A stretch of 64,000 nt of DNA from Actinostola sp. cb2023. Taxonomy: Eukaryota > Cnidaria > Anthozoa > Actiniaria > Actinostolidae. The notes under the pieces are model-generated. The model was not told the DNA's origin, did no database searches, and was given only the letters and a program-made list of their open reading frames with translations. A program made the position numbers and the translations under genes. The stretch spans positions 1-64,000 of the forward strand of contig JAUJYZ010001194.1 of NCBI GenBank assembly GCA_033675265.1, in the 5' to 3' direction. Shown here one piece after another: positions 12,995 to 24,631 of this stretch (positions are counted from its first letter, which is position 1; each line of letters starts with the position of its first letter).

Positions 12995-13781
12995 GCACGT
13001 GCATTGGCAGACTTGTCAATTTCACTGTTTACTGATTAATTCAGTTCGATTCTCATTGCATTGTATGGACGAAAAATCATCTATAACGAATTTATCTCTA
13101 GTTTTTTTGGAATTCTTTGGCCATGGATTTGTATATCATTCTATTCCCAGTAAGTGATTAGATTTTGCCCTTTGTCAGGTAATATTTTAAGACTTTAATT
13201 TATTGACATTCGAACGCTTTTTGGAAGCGAGTAGTCAAAATATCCAGATGAATGCTTGCTTAGCGTTCTCTGAAATGTTAATATAGACAAAGTTTGCTTC
13301 TAAAATCTTATTTGGCAAGGTTCAAATTGTACATCAATGTCATTCACATCAATTTATTTTATCTGCCAATGGAGAAAAGTAGATTCAAAAATGATCATTT
13401 TTCATGTTTGACCGCGGGAGTCTTTAGATAGGGTTAAATAGCGCCTTGGCGTGCAAAGAGTTTTTCGTTAAAATGTTTCAAACTGCTGCATAGGGTAAAT
13501 TAGCAGTTTATCTAGGTCGCTCTGTAAAAATTATGTTCATAAGAAACAATTTGGCTTTGCGACGGTTGCTTAAATACACGTAAAAATCAGGCCGGATTTT
13601 GGTCGCGAACGAGCGATTATGGGCCAATGACGTTATTTGCCCGTACGGAACGAATTTAAATCTTACAACAAAAATATTGTGGTTTTGTTACCTTGGTATG
13701 AAGTACTTTTACCACACAGAAAATCAGGCGATTTTATTTATCGACGCGAATCGCGTGGACCGCTTTTACAGAGACAGCCTC
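12995..13781 (-). repeat. E1 right terminal inverted repeat
   Basis: It is the reverse complement of 7604-8392 with only scattered differences. It ends CAGCCTC, followed by TTAA. Its outer 220 bp open copy B of the 3.63-kb direct repeat. Confidence 0.9.
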
Positions 13782-16700
13782 TTAATAATGTACATAGTTT
13801 TTTATATACTATACTAATATTATTTATTTCAATATTATTTATTTATCCATAAACATTCAAAAATTATTTTCTAATTCTACTTTAATTTACTATATATTGA
13901 TACTATAACATATAAGAGTGCAAAATAAAACTTCAAACTTGAAACTCTGAGTCGATTACCTAGCTACCTACCTACACTGTACAATATCACAGATTTCAGG
14001 GTTCAAAACATAAACACTGCAGAAAGTGAATACATGAGTGCAGACATCGAAAGAATCTCATCGCACATTATTATCAGTTCTCAAAGCATGTGCATGAATT
14101 TTGCTAAAAAAGCATTCCATTTGATACAAACATAACATGTAATATTATAGTATTTGTTTAGAATACCGGTATATTTCCAGATCTTCGAAATGATATCGTT
14201 CTTACCTGAAAACGAGGCTGACTTTTCACATGTTTTTAGACCAGGAAGGAAGGGAGGATTTGTACACCCAAATTAAATATGGCGGGCAAAAAAGTTTAAT
14301 GTTTAGAAGAACCGTTTTATTATAATTTGCGGTTACAGTCGTTTGAGTAACTGGTCCTCCATCTCGTCCATGCGAGTCAACATGGAGAGGATGTTCTCTC
14401 TGTGGCGATGGAAATCGGCCAGGATGGGGGGACAAGTCCTCTATGGCCGTGCGAGTCCAAGTTCCCTGATTTTTCAACGTGTCTCGCAACTGGCGTTCAA
14501 GTCCCTTGAGGCTTTCAACTTGATCTAAGCGGCCATCGCGAATGGAGCTTAATGCAGCTTCGACATTCATCTTGCTATACAGTCAACATGTAGTTGGCTA
14601 CCTTAGCCTGCATTTCTTTTGGTCAGCACAAGTGAGACACTGAGTACATTTAAACTATGATGGCGTAGATATAGAGGGCAAAATTGATTTATTCTGATTG
14701 GTTAATCAGGGAGGGCTTTTTTAATTCATGGAATGTGTAGCATCTGATTTCCTTTAAATTTCCACATTACTGGTGGCCAGGCAATTGCCCGGCAATTGCC
14801 CTGTAATATTATGACGTCACAGATTGTTTATAAGGGGGACAGAATTGTCAAGAATAATGAAAAGGTGAACTAAATCTGCTCTGCTGAGGTTCGCTTGATT
14901 TGTTGACATATTTAAGCTCAAACTGAAAACCTATCGTTTTGTCTCTTTATGGTATCAGGTTAACCCAAACGACCATCATGCACGCAACACGCTCTAGCGC
15001 GTACTCGTTACGTTAAAACCTCTATAGTAGTATACCTTTTCTGAAAGCTGAATAAATGCAGAATTAACTAAAACAATTAGTTTTTAGAACAAAAACAGTA
15101 TATTTGAAATAGGTAAAAAAGTTCAGATTTTCACATCACTATCATCGCCGAGGTTCCATACAGCCGCAATTTTTGGAGATGATAGATAATATTCAATTTG
15201 ATTTGATTGTCAAACAAAATCAAAACCGGTGGTTTGAAAGTTTTTTTGGGGTACCCTGATACCTTAATGGGGGTCGGTACTATCTTTTGATGCTCCGTTG
15301 CTAGGGAAATTGTGAAATTGTGAAGTCAATGCATGTTTGGTTTACATCCAGGAAATTTGGAACATAGTCATTCAAGGTAAGTGGGAATGTAATTATGACG
15401 TAAACGGATGCGGCCCATTGTCACGTGACCCAAAGCAGAAAAACACGTTTTTCAAGGGCGTTTTGATTTGTTTTCAAGAATTATTGTTATCAACATGTTT
15501 TTAATTTTAAGAACGTTTACAAAACAATCACGCTTGCTTTTTTTGAATTTCGGAAAAATAAGAAAATGACCCTAAAATTTGCTTGTAACATTCTTTAAAT
15601 TTTTTTACTTTCGTAACTTTTTTTAAAATATAAAAAATCGCATGCACTAAGTTTAGATAATTCGCGTTTATTAATTAAAATATCGAAAAACTGCATATCA
15701 ATTTTTTTTCAGACGAGAAAAACTTGATTTTGAAGACCGGAAGTAATTACTCGTGCCCAGGCCGAAGGGCGCACGAGTTATAAAACCCAACGCGAATTTT
15801 TTTCGTTTGTTTGGGCGTCAGAAAATCTCAAAGTTGTGCAATATCCGGTTTGCAACGCCTAGTACCGGGGCCTAGTATCTCCATCAATTATATCTGTATT
15901 GGAACCATTTATATACAAACATTTATCTCTCTCCCAATTGATGTGGGACATTGTCAAATCCAAAACCGTCACTAAAAATAAAGTCAAAATCAAATCAAAT
16001 CAGATTATAGGGCAAATGGGATGTATTTACACAATGATATTGTCAAAGCTGGTGTGTGTCTAGCGGCGTCAGAGCGAAAGCATGGGGTCTTGTACTACTG
16101 AATTGTCTCGCACATGCGCAATGTGTTATATAGGTGTCGTGATTCCCGATCTAAAAAGCAGCTAAATTAAATGTGTTGGCCAAATGAAGGATAAAAAGAC
16201 GAGGTAAAAAGCAACAAGTCAGAGCCCAGGCATCCACCACGGCTTAGATATTGCACACAAATCCTAACTTCGGCCTTCATCGGTCGCTGTTCAGCGCTCG
16301 TCAACACATCAAAATTCACAAGACAACTCGGACCCATCATCGAATAAATACAACTCAAAACCTCAAGAAAACTTCACAGGGGAATTCAACAACTATTATT
16401 CTTTATTTCTAGTATTTTTTAGGGAATGATATAGAAAAATAATGCTTTTGAGAAACAAACAAACTCATACTCAAAACTATAAAATGACCGGTTGAACCAC
16501 ACCACGTGAAATTTTCGAATCGCTCAAAACCACTCAAAAACACAATTTCTTGCTCAGATTTCTACATCAACGTTGTGAAGACATTTTTGAGAATCTCATA
16601 CCCTCTGAAGGCTTTCTAAGAGCTCATTCCTGATCCAACCGAACGAAAATCCAAACACGTCATGATCCACTGATTTCTACGTTTGGGCTACCTGTAACCA

Positions 16701-17188
16701 CAGGAAGCCCAATTATACAACTGACACACACGAACATTCAGTGAAAAGAAAATCCTTATCGTCCAAGAAGATAATCACGAATAGCTGGACGGTCTATGTG
16801 TTCTACTAGAAAGGAAACCACAAGCTTATATTTATGGTATTTTATATTTCGAAGTCTAAATGAAAAATCGACCGACAACAACTATCAATCATTGAACTTT
16901 ACTCGTTGAATACATTTTTATATAAGCTTACCAAGATAATGGTCTCTTGATTTTACTTTTAAAATGTTCAAATATTTTCACTCTAAGAGCGAAATATAAA
17001 TCATACGGCATTGATCACGAAAGATAACTGCGACATGTGCTGGTTCCAGGTAGAAAAGGGAAGCTTTCAAGCAAAAATCAAACTCGTATACAAACTTCGA
17101 AATCCACACTTCCACAGGGATCCCAATTATATTCTTGAAGCATGTCAGTACATGTAGCTCATTCTCAACAGGGCACGAGTGTACATTG
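13562..17188 (+). repeat. 3.63-kb direct repeat, copy B
   Basis: Second copy of 1-3633 in the same orientation, 6 bp shorter overall. After 17188 the sequence differs from that following 3633, apart from a shared AGTTTGTTCTCAAGCAAGCA about 25 bp on. This suggests that the true homology continues but is interrupted by rearrangement. No gene is convincing beyond the broken homologue at 14226-14570. Confidence 0.93.
14226..14570 (-). pseudogene. Frameshifted second copy of the 111-residue coiled-coil-like ORF
   Basis: It begins with the same MNVEAALSSI sequence as 680-1015 and is identical for about 50 codons. One additional G in a G-run near 14429 then shifts the frame through a proline/histidine-rich stretch, and a second length change restores a similar C-terminus. 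Either this copy is decayed or one of the two homopolymer lengths is a sequencing error. Confidence 0.35.
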
Positions 17189-17355
17189 CCCATAGCAATG
17201 TCTAGTTTGTTCTCAAGCAAGCAGCCAGCCAGTTCACTTAGCTCCCTCGCCATATTTAAAATTAACCAGAATGTATTGTAACAAGCAGACTCAAACTTGA
17301 CTAAAATATTAATATAATAGCGAGTCGCTGTCTTGCAAAAGTGGCTCAAATATTC

Positions 17356-17929
17356 CTTGAATGGCACAGATGCATCAATGATGGGATGGTGAGCTGTTTA
17401 TCAGAGTGTGCGTACAAGAGGACTATGGACTCAACAGGAGTCCAACTCCCTTCATATCAATGCTCTGGAACTGAAAGCAGCCTTATTTACAGTGCGAGCT
17501 TTCACAACCAACAAAACACAAATGCATGTCCATCTGAGAATGAACAACAGGTCAGCAGTTGCTTACATCCTAAAAATGGGAAGAACGAAGTCTCCGGCAC
17601 TGTTACAGTTAGCACAGGAGCTGTGGAATTATGCTCTGCAGCAGCAAATTACTCTGACAGCAGAGTATTTGCCTGGGAGACTCAATCAGGAGGCAGATTG
17701 GGAGTCGAGGCACTTTCAGTATTCGAGCGACTGGAAATTGAAGCCCAGCATATTCCAGGAGCTCAACCAACTTTGGGGTCCCTTAGAGATCGATATGTTT
17801 GCCAACAGACTCAACACACAGTTAGAAACTTATGCGAGTTGGTTTCCAGGCCCCTTTGCACAGGCAACATATTATTTTCAGATTCCCTGGTCGGGTGTGA
17901 AGGGATACAGTTTCCTCCTTTCTCCCTGA
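17356..17929 (+). pseudogene. DIRS-type RNase H (with end of RT), 5'-truncated
   Basis: The frame carries the RNase H features TDAS (about 17370, with a stop codon shortly after), HINALELKAA, a following MNNRSAVAYI and ADWESRHF. It continues into the DIRS-typical segment WGPLEIDMFANRLNTQLETY. In a retrotransposon this domain degrades the RNA strand of the RNA-DNA hybrid. The RT palm is absent, and a stop codon just after TDAS confirms decay. The second frame over the same bases (17341-18126) is a shadow. Confidence 0.8.
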
Positions 17930-18125
17930 TATGCCGGTGCTTCGCGAGATCAAGCAACAATTGTCATGATCACACCAACCTGGCACACACAATCATGGTA
18001 TCCAGTCTTACTGGACATGTCATGCAGACAACCAATATTACTGCCTCCTCTCGAGGACATTGTGAGATCACCCAGTCAACAGCTATATCCTCTCGTGCTA
18101 CAAGGCAATCGCGGTCTTTGATGTA

Positions 18126-18720
18126 ACAACAATCTTTCTGATAAACAGTTAACATTTAAATTAACTACGCTTCCTGCCATAGCATCAGCTGGTAGGTCAT
18201 CTGACCTTATGGCTTTGGACCTGAGGTTGATGACAGTCCATGAGAACCAAATTACAATCAAGCTAGGGCGTTTGACCAAATCAAGAAAGCGAGGGCAAGC
18301 CCTCCTTTAACTGTCCTTTAACTCATTTGATTCAAACCCCACGTTATGTGTTGTCTCAGCTATAACTTTCTATGTGGACCGTACGAAGGGATGGCGTGGA
18401 ACAAATAAGAAGAACCAGTTGTTGTTAAGTTTTATAGAACCTCACAAGGAGGTAGTGCCTTGTACCATAGCGGGTTGGCTAGTACAAGTGATGAAGGAGG
18501 CAGGTGTGGATGCAAATTTCGAGCACATTCAACCAGGGGTGCTTCCACTTCTAAGGCAAAGGCAAAAGGTCTTTCTTGCCAGGAGATCATGAACATGGCA
18601 AGGTGGAAGAAAGAGTCCACCTTCAGGAGGCATTACTTGAGGGATATAGTTCCTGAGAAGCCTACCGGAGAGGATGCTTTCCAAAATACTGTCCTGCAGG
18701 AAGGTTTGGAATGCTTTGAA
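18126..18720 (+). pseudogene. DIRS tyrosine recombinase, frame-broken
   Basis: Pieces in different frames line up with the DIRS recombinase. They comprise a DKQLTFKLTTLPA...SDLMALDLRLMT segment (18130-18240), DRTKGW...QLLLSFIEPHKEV...TIAGWLVQVMKEAGVDA (18377-18520) and, after a frame change near 18525, HSTRGASTSKA (H-x-x-R box) and STFRRHYLRD with the nucleophile tyrosine. In intact elements this enzyme integrates a circular cDNA without target duplication. A stop codon near 18308 and the frame change make this copy inactive. Confidence 0.82.
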
Positions 18721-18724
18721 CAAT

Positions 18725-18836
18725 ACGCTATTATATCTTATGGAGGTTTGCGAAGTGAAATTGGAAATTTCATCAGTGCGCAAAGCGCACGCATTGAAAT
18801 TATAATTTTACGAGCAAACCGATATAAGATATAATA
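18725..18836. repeat. DIRS terminal inverted segment, hairpin-forming
   Basis: ACGCTATTATATCTTAT near 18725 is repeated inverted at the right end (ATAAGATATAATAGCGT, to 18836), making a ~110-bp imperfect hairpin. The 18759-18836 half recurs inverted at 19262-19339. Confidence 0.75.
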
Positions 18837-19261
18837 GCGTCCCTCCCAGTCCCTCCCATCTATGTTCACCTATCCAGCAAACAAGGTATATTGACTACGA
18901 TATCTTATTTCGGTTTGCTTTATCTTCCAGGCGCCAAACACAACTAGGAAGGTTAGCAGTCCTATGGGACCAAGCGAGTGCTGAAGGTTTTTGTCATGTT
19001 ATTCAAGACGTTGAGTTATTTATCAAAACTGTTTTTTTAACCCTAAACGTTGAGACTAATAAGGTTTCACTATGGCCCCAAAAAGGGATGTATGAGGTTG
19101 ATTAAAAAAATAAAACAAATTAGAAAACTGATAACTTATCGACTCGTCTCTCTTCTCAATGACTCTCACCAATTGTGGAGAATGAGGGTGCATCATGGGA
19201 TCGAGGCTGTTATCCTCGTTTTGACTTTGAATGGCTTGAATAGCCGGAAGCCGGGGAGAAT

Positions 19262-19339
19262 ACGCTATTATATCTTATTTCGGTTTGCTCGTGAAATTAT
19301 AATTTCAATGCGTGGGCTTGGCGCACTGATGAAATTTCC
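19262..19339. repeat. Second inverted copy of the DIRS terminal segment
   Basis: It is the reverse complement of 18759-18836 with few changes, starting ACGCTATTATATCTTATTTC. The spacing of about 425 bp suits the rearranged termini and internal complementary region of DIRS elements. Confidence 0.7.
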
Positions 19340-19345
19340 AATTGT

Positions 19346-20904
19346 ATCGTGTGTTCTCCTGAATGAAACAAAAGTAAAACAAAACAATTCCCCAGTATTT
19401 TAGCGTAACCTGGTAGCGAAGAGTTCGGAAAGAAAATATCATTTCCGGTCTCGCGACATAGCAACCAAGTTACCTGGCAACGATATAGTAACGACCCCCC
19501 TTAATTAAATAGTATTTATCATTATACAACCGTGATGTCATTTTACCAAATTTGGTCATTTTTGAGGGCCGATATGAGGTAGAAAACTGGTTTGACTGGG
19601 TGTGCGTGCAATAACAATAGTAAAAACAGTTGTATAATAAATCCCTTATTAGATGTTTTCTCGAGTATTACAGGCTGAAATTTTACTCATTGGTTGCATG
19701 ATGCAGCGTGCACATAAAGCAACATCCGTCACAGGCTGAGTGTATTTTTCGCACCCAAAAGGGTTGGATAATAAATAACTTATTTAGATATTTTAGTGTG
19801 TAGTATCGCTGGAATTTTTACTCATCTTTGTATTTTGTCTCACCATATGGGTTCAACAAAATACTGCAGACTTGTAAAAATATATAGCCGTACCACACAC
19901 TAAAATGTCTATTAAATAAGATATATCTATTCACCTCCATTTTGGTGAATAATTGTTAATTATTATAATAACATAGGTATGATATAACGTGCACTCTGAT
20001 TGGTTGGTTAGAGTGTGTCCGTAAGCCCACGGACACATGCTCACGTCATCGGCATAGCACATGCCTGAAATCAATCGGAAAATAAAATTGCTTCATTTGA
20101 ATTTGAAGTGACTATGTTATAAAAGAAATGGTCAATGCTTCAGCGTGTGTTAATCGAGTTCTGGATGCACTTGGTCGGCTGCTAAGTACTCAAGAAGTTA
20201 GAGTCACACTCGGCTTCGCCTCGTGCAATTCTTACGCTTCTTTCATGCTAACAGCAGCCTCCCGTGTACATCCATAACTCGATGGACGCACGCTGAGCGT
20301 TGACCATTCCTTTAATTTTACATACAACTGTTTTCACAAATGTCCTTTTTACAAATTTCAAAATAGTAAATAGTAAAAAATGAATTAATTAGAGAAACAA
20401 AAGAAGCTGAACGCTGGCGCATTGTTTATCTAATTAATTTATTTTCACTATTGTGTCTCTATTGTTTTTATATGGTTATTTTCACATGTTGAAGGGTTAA
20501 TGATATTCTTACCATGTTGTTTCTGTTTCTCATTTTCAGACACAGACTTGAAGAACAGCGTTGTTCGTTTTGACATAATTACTTGTAGATAAAGTTAATT
20601 TTAATATATTCAGATTCTATGCTGATACAGTAGAGGGGAGGGGGTAAGGGACCGGTCATTATTAATGTAGGGGGGTGGGGGGAGAATTATTTTTCCGGAG
20701 CGCCCCCCCCCCCCCCCCCCCACGAAAATGGCGAGCAGCCCCCTTCTCATAATTCACATTTTAGTGATGCCCCCCCTCCCACCCCCCCCCCCCCCCCCCC
20801 CCCCCAAGTGGACAAAATCTTCATATCGTCTTCACCAGTGTCCCGTCGTGCGTCCACTTCTGGATGTTGTTTGTGGAGTAGGTGGCTCATTTTCAAGGAC
20901 ATCT
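19346..20904. other. Non-coding, repeat-rich spacer
   Basis: There is no supported gene. It contains two related AT-rich segments sharing TTTTACTCAT and CTTATTTAGATATTTTAG words (19640-19930), a MITE-like palindrome (20126-20310), and poly-C runs at about 20702-20721 and 20782-20805. Confidence 0.6.
20126..20310. repeat. MITE-like inverted repeat, ~185 bp
   Basis: The left arm ATGGTCAATGCTTCAGCGTG and the right arm CACGCTGAGCGTTGACCAT are inverted. Internal matched words include TCGAGTT and TGGATG. No coding capacity. Confidence 0.7.
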
Positions 20905-22867
20905 TCACCCTCTATGCCATCCATCACTTTCACTGTCGCTTTCACATAAGATTAAATCTTCATCACTGTCACTTTCACTCTCACTGCCAGATGATGTGAT
21001 GACAGGTCGTGCTACGGTGTAGTCTTCTGGAATTGTCTTTCCATGTTCCGTGTTGTGATGAGCGGTAACCCTTCTTATCTTCTTGTCTTTTTTTACCTTT
21101 CTTGCAAAGGTCATAATGATTCAGGTATTTGTCTATTTCAGAAACGGTTAATGATGAAAGTTTACAACTGTCGATAAGCTCTCGCCAGTTGTAACCAGTG
21201 ACGTCTCTTCTACATCGTTCTTCGCGATCACCTTGGCGCTTTTTTTGTCTGATGCTCTTTACAGTGTGTAGAGTAGATAAATGTTCAATGTATGTCTTCA
21301 CGTACCTCTCATTAACAACAAACTTCTGAGAGAATTCCTGGATGGCATCAGTGTCATCTATTGACAACTTCTTCTGCTCAAACAATTTATTGACGTTACA
21401 TCTAGGCTGCCAGTCATCAGGAACACGCTAATTTCCATCACTGTCGGTTAGAGGAGTTGCATGAACGATATTTTAGTGAAACTCTGGAAGAGCAGCGTGG
21501 TCTGGGATTGGTCGAGGAATCTGTTTCATTGTTGGTCCAATCCAGCAATTTTGTGCACAATACTGACATGGTGAGCCAAGTGTGTTCTCGCAAGACTCCT
21601 TCAGGAATTCTGTGTATAATTCCCCAAACTGGGTGTGTTGATCAATGAAAGTGAAAATCTTGTCAAAGTAGGCTGCGCCGGGAACACTATGTCTAAGATT
21701 CTTTGCTTTGCTCATATACTGTGATAGTTAATCGTCATTAAAAAAGAACATATCTTCTGGAATTTCTGATGATAACGCATGGATACATTCAGACAATACA
21801 GGAGCACCATCCAGTCTTTCAGCAAGTTGGATAGTGATTCTCCACGCATTTCTTTCCATTATTTGAGCTTCGTGTGCCTCATAGTTCTGAAGAGTCATCA
21901 AATATATTTATTATCTTGACATGCCATGAAAACGTTTATAATGTTCCCATGCGATAGTAGCACCATCAACCACAACATCACCAATTGCACAGTTCTTCCG
22001 TTCAGCCTCGTTTTGTCCACTATCGCCACGAAAGCGGTGTACACGAATACGATAATCTCTGTTGTATATTATATCTGGTTCGGCACTTCTTATCTTCACT
22101 TCCACATTATTAACACCAACTCCAGGACCTGCATCTGTAAACTCAGCCCAGCGTGGCTTCACTGGTGGTAGTCTAAGTGAATTCAAAGGTTTCATCAACT
22201 TCAGGTCGTTTACCCTCCTTAAGCTGCTCCACAAGTTTGGTGCAATGATTGGTCAGTGGCGTCAAGGAGCTTCGAATGTTATCGATCAATGTGGAATCGG
22301 TTTTGTTTATCTTATTCTTTTGTGCTTCGGTTGCAGTACAGCAGCAATCAAGTCGGTGCAGAAAGTGTCTCAAACGCTTTAATTCGTAATCTCGATGAGG
22401 ACATGGCCTTGACTGTTTCATCTTTCTAAGATCTTCTGCCATAGTCATGTCGTACAGCATATAAACATCGCAATAAACTGTGGCACAAAATTGGCGAATT
22501 TCAGGCGAATATTTGACCAATTCATTTTCTGATGGTACTTCATGGGCATCTGGGTATAAACATCTCAGTCTATGAGTTTCATTTGCCCAGGATGACCCTG
22601 AAGATGGTACATATGTTTTCGGGCGCACAATAACAACGTGAACATCATTATCAGTAATCAACTTTTCTATCCCATCATCCACAGTTATACTTGTTTTTTG
22701 TTCATTATCCTATGTGCGGCAGGTGTCTGATAGACCATTTTTTCTGGCCAGTCATATTTGGGCAATTGTCTTGCACCTTCTCCGTAAAGCGTTAGTATCT
22801 TGATATTTCTCGTCTTTTCTATGCCCCTTGTCGAGTAAATGGTAAACAATAGGAGATTAAATAACAA
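20905..22867 (-). pseudogene. Decayed multi-copy gene of unknown family, possibly DDE-like
   Basis: A run of minus-strand pieces in changing frames reads as one decayed protein. Pieces in order: PKYDWPEKMVYQTPAAHR (22867-22685); PKTYVPSSGSSWANETHRLRCLYPDAHEVPSENEL in a 169-residue frame (22682-22173); PRWAEFTDAGPGVGVNN, then RIRVHRFRGDSGQNEAERKN (22234-21911); EAQIMERNAWRITIQLAERLDGAP (about 21880-21800); a segment with paired cysteines (CQYCAQNCW, 21715-21473); and FSQKFVVNERYVKTYIEHL...YNWRELIDSCKLSSLTVSEIDKYL with a basic tail (21385-20905). I recall similar repetitive proteins from cnidarian, sponge and mollusc genomes. The D/E-rich RGDSGQNEAER region could be a nuclease-fold active site. 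Function unknown; a transposon or domesticated-repeat origin is inferred. Confidence 0.55.
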
Positions 22868-22935
22868 ATTGCAATATTATTGGAAAAGAAAAAGGGGTTC
22901 AAATACCAGATGTCCCTGGTCTAATGTAGGCTTTG

Positions 22936-23598
22936 TCATCCATTAATTTCATGAAGCTTCAATTCCTTCCTGTAGAGTACACCATTCTTCACCTCCAACA
23001 GCTCGAACTGCGCTATGACTGCACGTGTAGTGGGACTCAAAGACTGTAGCACTTGCTGGATTGGCTTCCCCTCTCCCTGAAGTAGAGACGTCAGCACTGG
23101 CCCTATAGCGACATCCTCTTGTTGTGTGCTTGCTAGCGATTCTTCTGACCACAAGTCCTGCTTTACTGAACTCGTAGTCCCAGCCAACTGCACCAACGTC
23201 AACTTGGAAACATGTGACTCTGCTCCTGCGGTGGACTTGCATGATGGACAGTCTCCATATTGGCGTCTTGGTTTCCGGGACATCGCGTCGGCGTTAATGT
23301 GAGATTTACCTGGGCGGTGCTCAACATCGAAGTCATATTCTTGCAATCGTTCTAACCAGCGAGCTACCTGTCCTTCCGGTTGCTTGAATGACATCAACCA
23401 CCGCAATGAATGATGGTCAGTTCTTACAAGAAATATGCGTCCCAACAAACAGTAGCGAAAGTGATCAATGTACGTTACCATTGCCAGCATCTCTAGCCTT
23501 GTAGAGCAGTATTTTTTTCTCGTGGTCATTAAGTGACCGACTGCCATATGCAATAACTCTCTCTGTTCCATCCGGCTGCAACTGTGAGAGGACAGCAC
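22936..23598 (-). pseudogene. Gypsy RNase H domain
   Basis: The frame carries YCSTRLEMLAMVTYIDHFRY, FLVRTDHHSLRWLM, VARWLERLQEYDFDVEHRPG and INADAMSR, the standard Ty3/Gypsy RNase H signature with its catalytic E and D residues visible. It is followed by the spacer region that would normally lead to the integrase zinc finger, but the sequence ends at 22936 before integrase. Confidence 0.9.
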
Positions 23599-23599
23599 C

Positions 23600-24557
23600 T
23601 ATACCAAGCTGTTGACTAGCATCTGTGTCGAGGATGAACCTTCCAGCATCTGCTGCAAAGTTAGGGTATACGAGGACAGGCGCACTGACCAGTGACTTCT
23701 TCAGTTCAGTTCCTCAAAGGCCGTTTGTTCTTTGCTGCCCCACTGGAATGGGGTGATCTTCTTACACAGTCGGTATAATGGCTCTGCGGTGATAGATAAT
23801 TATGTTACAAAGCGCCTGTAATACTCCACAAGCCCTAAAAACCGCTGCAACTCCTTGACGTCCACTGGGACCGGCCAATCAACAACCGCTTTGGTCTTTT
23901 CAGGGTCTGTCTCGATGCCCTGCGATGCCACCACATGCCCGAGAAAGGTGACTCTGCTTCAGGAACTGACACTTGGCTGGTTTAAGCTTAAGTCCTGCTT
24001 GACGAATCCTGCTGAAGACCAGACGTAGGCGATGTAGATGCTCTTCAAATGACCTAGACCATATTATGATATCGTCAATATAAACTAAACAATGTGTCCA
24101 GGTGAGTCCATTCAGGGCCATGTTCATCAGTCTTTGAAAACTAGCCGGACCATTGGTTATCCCGAAAGGCATCACCGTCCATTGGAATTGGCTACGGTGT
24201 GTTACAAATGCTGTTTTGGGCCGGTCTTTCTCGGACACCTTCATTTGCCAATACCCGGAGGCGAGGTCCAGGCAGGTAAACCAATGTGCGCCTGAGTGGA
24301 TGCGCATCTTTTATGGTATACTTATTCAGTCATCTATAATCAATGCACATCCGATAGGAGCCATCGTTCTTTCGGACTGGAACAACGGGGCTGCTCCGTG
24401 GGCTCTGTGATTGTTCTATCCTCCCCTGGGCTAGTAGGTCATCCAGCTGATGATCAATCACTTCTCGTTGATGAGAGGGTGTCCGCCGAGGTGGTAGCTT
24501 CACCGGCTTCGAATCACCTACATCGATACAGTGTTCAATCAAATCAGTATTTCCCAA
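23600..24557 (-). pseudogene. Gypsy reverse transcriptase, frame-broken
   Basis: The frame at 24557-24330 has PVKLPPRRTPSHQREVIDHQ...LDDLLAQGRIEQSQSPRSSPVVPVRKNDGSYRMCIDYR (RT blocks 1-2). The frame at 24307-23900 has FTCLDLASGYWQ, FGITNGPASFQRLMN and the YIDD active site with DDIIIWS. The remainder to 23600 (PVDVKELQRFLG, ITPFQWG) is readable in shifted frames. The enzyme copies the element RNA into DNA; this copy cannot be translated as one protein. Confidence 0.9.
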
Positions 24558-24631
24558 ATCTGAATTACTCTATGCGATCACATCAGCATAATCATTCATC
24601 AAGGATGTAAACTGCCCCCTCTGTTCATCAC

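Larger units (their letters stand above)
7600..13785 (+). mobile_element. E1: complete TTAA-target DNA transposon with ~788-bp inverted repeats
   Basis: The element spans 7604-13781 (6178 bp) and is bounded by TTAA at 7600-7603 and 13782-13785. Its ends are GAGGCTGTCTCTGTAAAAGC and the reverse complement. The terminal inverted repeats are long and nearly identical, which implies recent activity or conversion. One plus-strand multi-exon gene lies between them and encodes a DDE-like transposase with several frame breaks. TTAA targeting is known for piggyBac and Kolobok elements, but the protein matches neither clearly by eye, so I leave the superfamily open. Confidence 0.85.
17335..19345 (+). 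mobile_element. DIRS-like tyrosine-recombinase retrotransposon, 5'-truncated
   Basis: In order, this stretch holds a DIRS-type RNase H (17356-17929), a tyrosine recombinase (about 18126-18720) and terminal inverted segments (18759-18836 against 19262-19339). Gag and most of the reverse transcriptase are missing. RNase H followed by a tyrosine recombinase, with inverted terminal sequences instead of LTRs, is characteristic of DIRS elements. The left border abuts the diverged end of direct repeat copy B. Confidence 0.8.

Noticed and set aside
16978..17367. 129-codon minus-strand frame (and its shorter version at 3423-3641)
   Set aside because: It crosses the border between direct repeat copy B and other DNA, differs between copies and shows no domain. 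Probably a chance frame.
17341..18126. 261-codon plus-strand frame beginning MAQIFLEWHR
   Set aside because: It overlaps the clearly RNase H-like frame at 17408-17929 in another phase and has no domain of its own.
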